Assembly: GCA_013115135.1 (NCBI GenBank)
Contig: JABANP010000915.1
Coordinates: 1 to 12,277 of the forward strand
Length of the DNA stretch: 12,277 nucleotides
Direction of reading: 5' to 3'
Source of the DNA: Perkinsus olseni
Taxonomy: Eukaryota; Perkinsozoa; Perkinsida; Perkinsidae
Part shown: piece by piece, positions 7,015 through 12,277 of the stretch
How positions within the stretch are numbered: the stretch's first letter is position 1
How the letters are laid out: each line of letters starts with the position of its first letter
Translations under genes and position numbers: made by a program
The notes under the pieces: model-generated
Told to the model about the DNA's origin: nothing
Seen by the model: only the letters and a program-made list of their open reading frames with translations
The model's database searches: none

Positions 7015-7219
7015 GGCGACAAATAAATTTTTTGGAAAGTACCTTATGCGCAGTTTGGTTTCCGATTGATTGGGCCAGAGTCGGTAGTATAGTCGGTGTC
7101 TTATGTTCAAGGTCGATAGCCCTGTAGTGCCCGGCGATGAGCATTGAGTTTGGTTGAGCTGAGTCGCCAGTTTAGTCTATTTTTGGTGGACCCATGATCA
7201 CAGTTCTACGCACTACTAA

Positions 7220-7402
7220 CTCGAATGGCGTGAGATATCAGTGAGTGCGGCTGAAGGAACCTCCTCCCACTTCTCAGTTCCCTGCTTTAGGTGCCCAATA
7301 TGCCATCGATCGTGGGCGATATACAACAAGACGCGCCTGATGACGCACTTTCAACATCATGGTCTCAGGGGTTTCACCATCACAGTGAGAGACGCAAGAT
7401 GA
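7220..7402 (+). pseudogene. Zinc-finger (BED/C2H2-like) fragment
   Basis: An open frame without an early ATG encodes FSVPCFRCPICHRSWAIYNK and then TRLMTHFQHHGLRGFTITVR, ending at TGA 7400. The C-x2-C ... H-x2/3-H arrangement with hydrophobic residues before the His pair resembles BED or C2H2 zinc fingers found at the N-terminus of hAT-type transposases and related host proteins. A second, different finger follows at 7519, so this may be an older copy, an upstream exon, or a separate gene piece. Zinc binding is inferred from residue spacing only. Confidence 0.45.
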
Positions 7403-7518
7403 ATCATCTCAGATAATCAGCGAATGATGAGTGTTTTGCGAAGCTGTTGCGGTTGAGTTAAAGTTAAGTATAGTTATATTTCGTTCAGTTTCTCGATAGC
7501 TCAGGGCGATTCGTTCCT

Positions 7519-7982
7519 ATGACTCTGTCCGCTGAGCAAACTCGTTCCCACTTCAAGCGGGTGGCAGTCGATGGAAAGAGCCACTTCGCATGCAAGCTTT
7601 GCCCGCACCCTAAACTCAGAACGAGGCTCAACGTCACCCAGTGCCGGGAGCACCTTGTGAAGCATCATTCACGCGAACTCGGAATCGGGGAAGGTAGTCT
7701 TTAGGGCACCTACATTACGGGACATATCATTGACCACATCATCGGTGAAATTCAGATACTGGTACTAGTTCAACGTCCGGCAACTCGGCCGATGGACTCA
7801 ATGCGACCGAACGCTTCAATATCAGATTGATTCTGTCGAGCATGGTAAACGGGTGGTCGATGAGAAGCATTGTTAGCGAACATTTTCAAGAGGCGATCGA
7901 CGAGCTGGTAGTACCACGCTGGTACTACCAGCCCATCAATCGCCGCTTGGAAAAGCGTCCACCAGATACCGAGTGGTCGTAA
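7519..7982 (+). CDS. BED-finger transposase-like N-terminal part, two exons
   Basis: Exon 1 starts at ATG 7519. It encodes a finger, FACKLCPHPKLRTRLNVTQC then REHLVKHH, with the C-x2-C and H-x4-H spacing of BED fingers. It ends in phase 1 at GAAG|GTAGTC (7693). A 62-bp intron ends with ttcag (7755), and exon 2 continues in phase with a Ser/Thr/Gly linker. Next comes ERFNIRLILSSMVNGWSMRS, IVSEHFQEAIDELVVPRWYY and QPINRRLEK, which match the hAT pattern in which a short hydrophobic helix and an F..ll..L.P.Y..P.R segment follow the finger. It stops at TAA 7980; the catalytic domain appears only in other frames downstream, so the gene is broken or a further intron is missed. hAT assignment is by pattern, not by a search. 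Confidence 0.55.
7904..7932. repeat. Palindrome inside transposase exon, arms 13, loop 3 nt
   Basis: GCTGGTAGTACCA and TGGTACTACCAGC around CGC, perfect. It is translated as ELVVPRWYYQP within the conserved segment, with no frame change. Confidence 0.85.
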
Positions 7983-8172
7983 AGCCCGTAAAGCTCAGAC
8001 CAAGCGTGGCGGCTTCGGCGGAGTGATGACGATTCAGCGGGTGCGGCGGCTCAAGGATGTCATCTTCAACATCGAGCTCAGCGTGGCAATGCAGAGAGCT
8101 ACGGCGTGTTGCAACTGGGCTGTTCTCATGTTTGATTCTTGGACATGCCCCTCACTTGTCAAAGAACATTAA
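7972..8172 (+). pseudogene. hAT-like transposase fragment with a D-x-W motif
   Basis: A frame shifted by one base from the preceding exon encodes a basic stretch (GRKARKAQTKRGG). It continues RRLKDVIFNIELSVAMQRAT and then CCNWAVLMFDSWTCPS before TAA 8170. The FDSWT motif, with hydrophobic residues before it, matches the first catalytic Asp region of hAT transposases (usual form 'vslt.D.WTs'). The overlap with the preceding stop suggests a frameshift or an unseen small intron. Sequence after SWTC diverges quickly, and the next family-like motif lies in another frame. Confidence 0.5.
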
Positions 8173-8242
8173 AGACAACGCCTCCAGACTGGGAGCTGCG
8201 TGTCCTCTGGTAGAGAGCTTCCATTGCGAGAGCAGAGAATGA
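8144..8242 (+). pseudogene. hAT-like fragment with a DNA-S motif
   Basis: In the second frame HLSKNIKDNASRLGAACPLV then ESFHCESRE precedes TGA 8240. The 'DNAS' followed by a hydrophobic segment and C/H recalls the second Asp region of hAT transposases (DNa.N....C..H). It directly follows the D-x-W fragment, whereas in intact proteins roughly a hundred residues separate them, so an internal deletion is likely. The match is short and weak. Confidence 0.3.
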
Positions 8243-8598
8243 CCCTCAGTCAGGTGGAGAGACACAAGTACTGGCTCCATGCAAGCCCGACAGACAAGCT
8301 GTATGGCACTCTGTCTGAAGCATTGATTGCATCGGTACGGCCCTTGAGCGGAAGGGGTGCAGCGTACCTCCGTAACACGCTGAATGTGGATAAGTATGGG
8401 TATCCCAACATCACTCTGGACGACGAGGGTCTGCGTTGCACGCAAGTGAGCTTCTTTCGTAGCCTGGTGTTCCAAGCACCGAGTTCGTTATTTATTCCAC
8501 GCAGGTTCCGAACAATATTGTCGAAACTTTCAACAAGACAATGGCGAAAATCGTCGGGAGGAAAAGGCTCGGAATTTCCGCGTTTGCGGCGCGCATAA
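8239..8598 (+). CDS. Coding-looking stretch, unknown (possibly transposon)
   Basis: From ATG 8239 the frame reads MTLSQVERHKYWLHASPTDK, LYGTLSEALIASVRPLSGRG and AAYLRNTLNVDKYGYPNITL, then DDEGLRCTQ. The part up to about 8445 has balanced composition and looks coding; the rest (RSLVFQAPSSLFIPRRFRTI) is the wrong frame of the next fragment. I recognise no family. It may be the middle of the broken transposon, or a separate host exon. A reverse-strand frame overlaps it but looks less natural here. Confidence 0.35.
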   Translation: MTLSQVERHKYWLHASPTDKLYGTLSEALIASVRPLSGRGAAYLRNTLNVDKYGYPNITLDDEGLRCTQVSFFRSLVFQAPSSLFIPRRFRTILSKLSTRQWRKSSGGKGSEFPRLRRA

Positions 8599-8621
8599 AG
8601 GACGTAAGAAGGTACTCGTAG
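8463..8621 (+). CDS. Candidate last exon, transposase-like tail
   Basis: After gcttctttcgtag (8450-8462), a plausible 3' splice site, the frame reads PGVPSTEFVIYSTQVPNNIV, ETFNKTMAKIVGRKRLGISA and FAARIKDVRRYS before TAG 8619. The 'NNIVETFNK' motif followed by a basic segment and a helix resembles the C-terminal part of Mutator-like (MULE) transposases, where T-N-x-x-E-S-x-N is common. This would conflict with the hAT-like features upstream, so either two elements are fused or the resemblance is accidental. No donor in matching phase was identified with certainty. Confidence 0.4.
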   Translation, partial: PGVPSTEFVIYSTQVPNNIVETFNKTMAKIVGRKRLGISAFAARIKDVRRYS

Positions 8622-8833
8622 CATTGAGGATAGGTGGACCAAAGGACTCTGAATTTCGACACAGCGTGTAATGCAATTAGGTTATCAACAGTATAAAACG
8701 CTCCAGCCCGCAGCACTTCGTCCGGAGGCCAATGACCATTAATGAGGGAGCTTAGAGTCACGACTGTATACTCCGTGGCACGAAGTTGCAAGGCAGGGGC
8801 TGCGTGCATGAGGTCGATTACCAAACGTCTCAA
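8492..8833 (-). CDS. Unknown minus-strand ORF, 113 codons
   Basis: An ATG at 8833 opens a frame reading MRRLVIDLMHAAPALQLRAT, EYTVVTLSSLINGHWPPDEV and LRAGAFYTVDNLIALHAVSK down to about 8640. Composition and codon use in this part look coding and the opposite strand there is full of stops. Below 8621 it overlaps the plus-strand candidate exon in antisense, and its hydrophobic tail (IPSLFLPTIFAIVLL) may be only a shadow. The real feature may therefore be an exon ending near 8640. No family is recognised. Confidence 0.35.
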   Translation of the reverse strand: MRRLVIDLMHAAPALQLRATEYTVVTLSSLINGHWPPDEVLRAGAFYTVDNLIALHAVSKFRVLWSTYPQCYEYLLTSFMRAANAEIPSLFLPTIFAIVLLKVSTILFGTCVE

Positions 8834-9183
8834 GATGCTACACCTAGCGAATCGTATATCCCCTGGTCCTTAACAGGTGACCAATATTGTCAGAGAACTG
8901 AGCGATGGAGACACAAGGGCAAGGTATTTCGCAATTGAGAACCACAGGCTGCAAGGAAGACTGAGGTCTTCGACGATGGACGAGGCTTTAGGTGTATATG
9001 ATATACAGTATATCTCCGTGCGATCATCCTAGATGATGTTGACGAGCGTGAGTCATTCGTTTGCATGCCGTGAAAAGCAGAAGCCGGTTGTTGCATGTCA
9101 GGGCTGCAGCTGCGCGAAGTGATGAGTAATTACTACTGTTTTTATCCAGTGAGCGCGATGGGTTTCGGAGAGCCTGAGAATAG
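8834..9183. other. Intergenic stretch with palindromes
   Basis: No convincing gene is seen. It contains the palindrome pair at 8993-9014 and a small hairpin ATCATC-CTA-GATGAT at 9023-9037. It ends at the left terminus of the foldback element. Confidence 0.45.
8993..9014. repeat. Two overlapping palindromes, both 7-1-7
   Basis: TGTATAT-G-ATATACA (8993-9007) and GATATAC-A-GTATATC (9000-9014) overlap by eight bases, with the same geometry as the pair at 5334-5355. Confidence 0.85.
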
Positions 9184-9205
9184 GGTGAGTATCATATCGT
9201 ACAGT
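9184..9205 (+). repeat. Left terminal inverted repeat
   Basis: A 22-bp terminus complementary to 10166-10187 except at 9190 (T against G in the other end's orientation). It runs into the first CGTACAGT unit of the array. Confidence 0.75.
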
Positions 9206-9505
9206 GTCAACTGGTACAGGTCTCAGCTGGTGCGCAGCTAAAGTGGTACAAGAGTAATCCGTACAACCGACTTTCATCTTGTGACATATGGTACAGTTGC
9301 AACTCGTACAGTGTCAACTGGTTCAGTTGCAACTCATTTTGTGTCTTATGGTGCAGTGTCAGTTCATCTTGTTGCAGTCAGTACAGTGTCATTTCGTACA
9401 GTGTCGAACCGTACAGTTGCTGCAGGTACAGTGTCGTTCAGTACAGTTGCTGCACGTACAGTCTCGTTCAGTACAGTTGCAACCGATACAGTGTTGGTTA
9501 GTAAA
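9199..9505 (+). repeat. Left 15-bp array
   Basis: Units are GTACAGT plus eight variable bases, for example GTACAGTTGCAACTC, GTACAGTGTCAACTG and GTACAGTGTCGAACC. About 14 regular units lie at 9291-9500, with degenerate ones at 9199-9290. The period is divisible by three, so all frames stay open and spell pentapeptides such as TVSFR and TVAAG. I regard that as a by-product. Confidence 0.9.
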
Positions 9506-9842
9506 TTCTACATGTACAATGCGAAGTAACTTCAGGGAAAATGACTAGACACGATGCGTACACATTTTCTTGAAATGCGGAATGAAAAATGATTCCCATC
9601 AGGCGGAGCGTTGCTGCCATTTACTGAGCTGTGAATTTCGTTGGCGGAAACCAGAGTTTCGATGAGGCAGAGTCTTCGCGCGGACGGGGGGCCTGCTGGC
9701 AAGCGGTACTCCCAGATTCAATACGCGGATGCTCCCAAATTGGCTGGCTGCCGCGACGGTGTACGCGGCAGGGGCAGTGGCGCGCGCAAAGCGCGTCGCT
9801 AATTTTATATTTTGCGCCGCGGCGCAAAATATCCTAAAAAAT
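9506..9842. other. Unique loop between the inverted arrays
   Basis: About 340 bp without the 15-bp unit. Two 68-codon frames lie on opposite strands (9631-9837 plus, 9621-9827 minus), but neither resembles a transposase. Its right part is GC-rich with GCGCGC/GCGCG repeats and ends in a perfect 26-bp palindrome. Confidence 0.5.
9807..9832. repeat. Perfect even palindrome, 26 bp
   Basis: ATATTTTGCGCCG is followed directly by its complement CGGCGCAAAATAT with no central base. It is the only long palindrome I found with zero spacing and lies at the inner edge of the right array. Confidence 0.85.
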
Positions 9843-10180
9843 TGGCGGGGCTGTACGAGATCGTGGGTGTACGAGAGTAGGGTGTACGGTTTAACACTGT
9901 ATGAGGTGAAACTGTACGATTTGGCACTGTACGAGGTGAAACTGTACTATACGACACTGTACTATGTGAAACTGCACGAGCGGACACTGTACGATATGAC
10001 ACTGTACTGGTGGACACTGTAAGATTCGACGCTGTACGGAATGATACTGTACTGAGTGCAACAAGACGAAATGACAATGTACGAAGCGAAACTGTACGAC
10101 TGGAAACTGTATGAGGTGAAACTGTACGAATTTGTGGTACACGAGCAGAGTTTCTACGAGATGCAACTGTACGATATGAT
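9843..10180 (-). repeat. Right 15-bp array, inverted
   Basis: Units on the plus strand read ACTGTACGAGGTGAA, ACTGTACTATACGAC, ACTGCACGAGCGGAC and so on, the reverse complement of the left array's family. About 18 regular units lie at 9897-10165. The plus frame (KLYEV, TLYDM pentapeptides) runs without a stop into the retroelement fragment. Confidence 0.9.
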
Positions 10181-10187
10181 CCTCACC
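10166..10187 (-). repeat. Right terminal inverted repeat
   Basis: Complement of 9184-9205 with one mismatch. It ends in CTCACC, which abuts the protease fragment. Confidence 0.75.
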
Positions 10188-11260
10188 GGTTGCACCGATA
10201 CTCTCATCAATAAGGAGTTTGCCAATACTCTACTCAAAGAGCTCCCTGATGTCATTATTATTAATCACTATGCTTCCTTCCAAACTATAAGCGAAGGAGA
10301 CGAGATATCCCCACATCACAAGTTATCAGCTCAGTTACCCATATCTGATATTGAAGGATGTGAATACTATCTATCTATCAACCCGTTCATTATCCCAACG
10401 ATTGCCGATGCAGATATGCTCATTGGTATGGATTTTATCATTATGATTGGGACCCAATCATTGGGTCTACATTAAATCTCTTGGGCTTTGCTGATGATTT
10501 ACAACATCCCATCAACTCATTCTTCACCTATGGTGACAATCACAGCTACACTTCACACTCTACTACAAAGGTTAATGACATCGACTCCTCTGGTAAACTC
10601 AATGGTCTTATCGAATATCCACCACCACCTTCTGGTCATGTAGTCGTTGATACTGTTATGACATCTCCGTGGTTGGAGATAACAGTTCGCAAGAAGGATG
10701 ATGACGGTGATACCTCTCCTAAATGGTTTCATATTGATCTCAGCAACCAAGCTACATCTTTGGCCTTCCAGCAGCAGTTTCGACGTGTACCGGAACTTCA
10801 TTGGCGGATGAAGATGACTACTGACGAAGGGAAACAACAAGTACAGCAGAAGTTGGACGGCTTCATTGATAACAATATGATGGAAATTGTCGACAATGAT
10901 AGTCGCAATATCTTTGCTAGTAACATTCATGCTGTACGAGGTCGCAAACGATGGCGACAAGTAGCTCCCTATCTAAATGTTAATACTATGTTGAGGAGTT
11001 TCATGTCAGCTTATAAGATTGCTGATCCGCAAACTAGAATCTCTCAATGCCTCAATCGTCTACAATTGTGCGAATCTTGTAAACTATTAGATATACAAGA
11101 TGCATTTATGAGAGTGCATATTGGTTGCAATCTTGCTTCTATGACAATGATAATGTATGAAGGTCGAACCTATAGATTTCGGCGCATGTTGTATGGTTAG
11201 GCCTTAGCGCCTCTGATCCTTGAGTTGATAATGTCTTATTTAGCCAAAAAAAGCCAATAA
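10183..11260 (+). pseudogene. Retroelement pol fragment: aspartic protease and N-half of reverse transcriptase
   Basis: Part 1 (to about 10444) encodes LTGCTDTLINKEFANTLLKE and ends ADADMLIGMDFI, matching the two conserved ends of a retroelement aspartic protease (DTG...T and ILGMDFL). The catalytic Asp of DTG is missing: the sequence is LTG at the junction with the foldback element. Around 10436-10450 the frame shifts by one base. Part 2 encodes a linker, then WRQVAPYLNVN (about 10950-10985), LLDIQDAFMRVHI (about 11085-11121, containing the first catalytic Asp) and YRFRRMLYG. An in-frame TAG at 11198 follows, then ALAPLILELIMSYL and TAA 11258. The YxDD box and everything after are gone. The type is Ty3-like or a related LTR/DIRS lineage. 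The start is not an ATG. The element is clearly dead. Confidence 0.8.
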
Positions 11261-11298
11261 AATCCCGGCTCTTCGTCCGCGACCTTGCGTAACATACA

Positions 11299-11484
11299 AT
11301 GGGAAAAGAGCTCAAGTCGCGAATCGATCAGCCGGGGAGGAGACACTCCTACCAGGCGACCCCCATCGTTGAGAAATACGTTGCCGTGAACCACATCGCG
11401 ATGCATGTCTCCCGAGTAGCCTCAGAAGCAAACCCAGCGGACAAGCCGTCCCGAGGCAAAGCTGGGGAGACACACTGGGAATGA
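11299..11484 (+). pseudogene. RNase H tail of another retroelement
   Basis: A frame with ATG 11299 (TAA just upstream at 11290) encodes VNHIAMHVSRVASEANPADK then PSRGKAGETHWE and TGA. The 'S-x-x-NPAD-x-PSRG' motif marks the end of the RNase H domain in LTR and DIRS-type retroelement Pol proteins; the Asp of NPAD is the last catalytic residue there. The earlier catalytic residues are absent. Sequence from about 11262 is GC-rich, while the reverse-transcriptase fragment before it is AT-rich. The two pieces therefore probably come from different families joined by a deletion or a nested insertion. Confidence 0.6.
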
Positions 11485-11496
11485 GTGGCGTGTACC

Positions 11497-11515
11497 CCGC
11501 CGGGGTCCCCGGCGG
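11497..11515. repeat. Palindrome, arms 9, centre 1 nt
   Basis: CCGCCGGGG-T-CCCCGGCGG, perfect. Confidence 0.85.
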
Positions 11516-11677
11516 TCGTACATCCGTGACGCCTAGAGAAGGAGAGAACCCGCGGGGTCCCCCGGGGAAGAGAGCGCACGTGGGCCCCAGGAAGTGGAGA
11601 CAAGCACAGTTTCGTAACGCCTGTGTGTTGAGTCAAGTGGTAACCCGGGGTAAAGTGCTGCACGGGTGCGTGCATGG

Positions 11678-11700
11678 GAGCCACAGTGGCTCAGCCACTG
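11678..11700. repeat. Two overlapping odd-centred palindromes
   Basis: GAGCCAC-A-GTGGCTC (11678-11692) overlaps CAGTGGCT-C-AGCCACTG (11684-11700). GCCAC/GTGGC alternates three times. Confidence 0.85.
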
Positions 11701-11711
11701 GCGGGAGGCGG

Positions 11712-12037
11712 GTAGCACGGCAGGAGGGAGGCAGAGTGTGCCAAATGGGAGCGTGAGAGTCCCGAGAGTCGTGAGAGACTGCAGGTGAGGGAGGTAACAC
11801 GCCAGGAGGGAGGCAGAGTGTGCCAAAGGGGAGCGTGAGAGTCCCGAGAGCCGTGAGACGGCAGGTGAGGGAGAGCCCAATGGGAGCGTGAGAGTCCCGA
11901 GAGCCGTGAGACGGCAGGTGAGGGAGAGCCCAATGGGAGCGGGAGAGTCCCGAGAGCCGTGAGACGGCAGGTGAGGGAGAGCCCAATGGGAGCGTGAGAG
12001 TCCCGAGAGCCGTGAGAGACGGCAGGTGAGGGAGCCC
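11712..12037 (+). repeat. Minisatellite with 53-bp and 82-bp units
   Basis: The 53-bp unit (AATGGGAGCGTGAGAGTCCC..., containing the hairpin GCCGT-GAG-ACGGC) occurs at 11826-11878, 11879-11931, 11932-11984 and 11985-12037 with very few differences. The first two blocks, starting at 11712 and 11794, form an 82-bp period: the 53-bp unit plus about 29 bp (GTAGCACGGCAGGAGGGAGG...). Because 53 is not divisible by three and no minus-strand frame has a stop, long overlapping reverse ORFs appear. I take them as artefacts. Confidence 0.9.
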
Positions 12038-12172
12038 CAAGGAGGAGAGGGCGGCGGAGCAAGGTGAACTCAACCTGGCGGGAGCTGCAAACCGAGCTCG
12101 TGTCCGGAGCGACGTAGGTCAAAACATCGACAGGACACCCGGCACTACCGTGCCAGACGCTGACCTCTCACG

Positions 12173-12277
12173 ATGAACGGCTCGGTGACGTACACCGCCC
12201 CGCACGCATACACACGATTGTCTCCTGCGGCGGACTACCGTGGATTTTTCCTTCGACACACGGAGTGTATCGATTAC
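12173..12277 (+). CDS. ORF running off the right edge, unknown
   Basis: ATG 12173 opens 35 codons to the window end: MNGSVTYTAPHAYTRLSPAA then DYRGFFLRHTECIDY. Composition is protein-like. A second frame (VHRPARIHTIVSCGGLPWIF) is also open to the edge, and a third upstream reads SDVGQNIDRTPGTTVPDADL before TGA, so the right frame is uncertain. It may be further retroelement sequence or a new gene. Confidence 0.25.
   Translation, partial: MNGSVTYTAPHAYTRLSPAADYRGFFLRHTECIDY

Larger units (their letters stand above)
9184..10187. mobile_element. Probable foldback-type transposable element, about 1.0 kb
   Basis: The left end 9184-9205 (GGTGAGTATCATATCG...) is the reverse complement of the right end 10166-10187 with one mismatch in 22. 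Similarity stops sharply outside. Inward of each end lies an array of 15-bp units; the two arrays are inverted relative to each other and flank a unique loop of about 340 bp. Positions 9365-9417 and the complement of 10016-10068 match at 46 of 53 bases, so the arms are inverted copies of one already diversified array rather than independent expansions. Drosophila FB and sea urchin TU foldback elements have this architecture, TU with a 15-bp repeat as I recall it. I see no target-site duplication next to the ends and no transposase gene, so it would be non-autonomous or a rearranged relic. Confidence 0.7.
11485..11711. other. GC-rich stretch without a clear gene
   Basis: No recognisable domain follows the RNase H tail. 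The stretch holds two strong palindromes, listed separately, and leads into the minisatellite. Confidence 0.4.

Noticed and set aside
9199..9505. CRISPR-like array
   Set aside because: The constant part is only about 7 bp, the variable part 8 bp, and the setting is eukaryotic. The inverted partner array fits a foldback element far better.
9281..10077. Pentapeptide-repeat proteins (TVSxR, KLYEV)
   Set aside because: The 15-bp period keeps every frame on both strands open, so the ORFs follow from the DNA repeat. The residues do not match the A-(D/N)-L-x-x pentapeptide consensus.
10056..10180. ATG at 10056 as the start of the protease protein
   Set aside because: It lies inside the 15-bp array. 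The frame continues into the protease only because the period is a multiple of three.
9170..10200. Target-site duplication of the foldback element
   Set aside because: The bases left of 9184 (GAATAG) and right of 10187 (GGTTGC) do not match, so I report none.
11533..12122. Three long overlapping minus-strand ORFs
   Set aside because: They are produced by the stop-free 53-bp minisatellite. The peptides are the same unit read in rotating frames.

Overview
The window looks like nuclear DNA of a unicellular eukaryote. Its coding signals are short open stretches bounded by GT..AG splice signals, with introns of roughly 60-90 bp. It carries pieces of LTR-retrotransposon gag and pol and of a BED-finger DNA transposon. 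It shows no bacterial operon layout, Shine-Dalgarno sites, tRNA or rRNA. The retroelement style, with an RNase H ending in a NPADKPSRG motif, would suit an alveolate such as a perkinsid, but that is only an impression. No gene here could be named with certainty.

Layout. 1-710 (minus): 5' part of a gag-like gene leaving the window. 711-3196: gene-poor DNA packed with perfect palindromes. 3197-3977 (plus): three coding-looking fragments, one ending in a (TGCGT)n microsatellite. 4201-4325: 35-bp tandem repeats. 4618-5604 (plus): candidate exons of one or two unknown genes. 5639-5761 and 6404-6948 (minus): short coding stretches, the second in two exons joined in phase. 7220-8621 (plus): a decayed BED-finger transposase spread over several frames. 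8492-8833 (minus): an unknown ORF. 9184-10187: a probable foldback element. 10183-11260: broken protease/reverse-transcriptase fragment. 11299-11484: a GC-rich RNase H tail from another retroelement lineage. 11712-12037: minisatellite. 12173-12277: an ORF running off the end.

Two signals stand out. First, by hand I found 26 perfect inverted repeats with arms of 7-20 bp and exactly one central base, unrelated to each other in sequence. About 0.75 of arm 7 or more would be expected by chance. Several overlap in chains, and one pair sits where a coding frame breaks. Second, 9184-10187 has near-perfect 22-bp terminal inverted repeats and two inverted arrays of a 15-bp unit around a unique loop. 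This is the architecture of foldback transposons such as Drosophila FB and sea urchin TU.

Most genes here are fragments, so little can be said about how they work together. The region reads as a transposon graveyard between small, unrecognised host genes, with an unexplained process that creates or spreads short palindromes.
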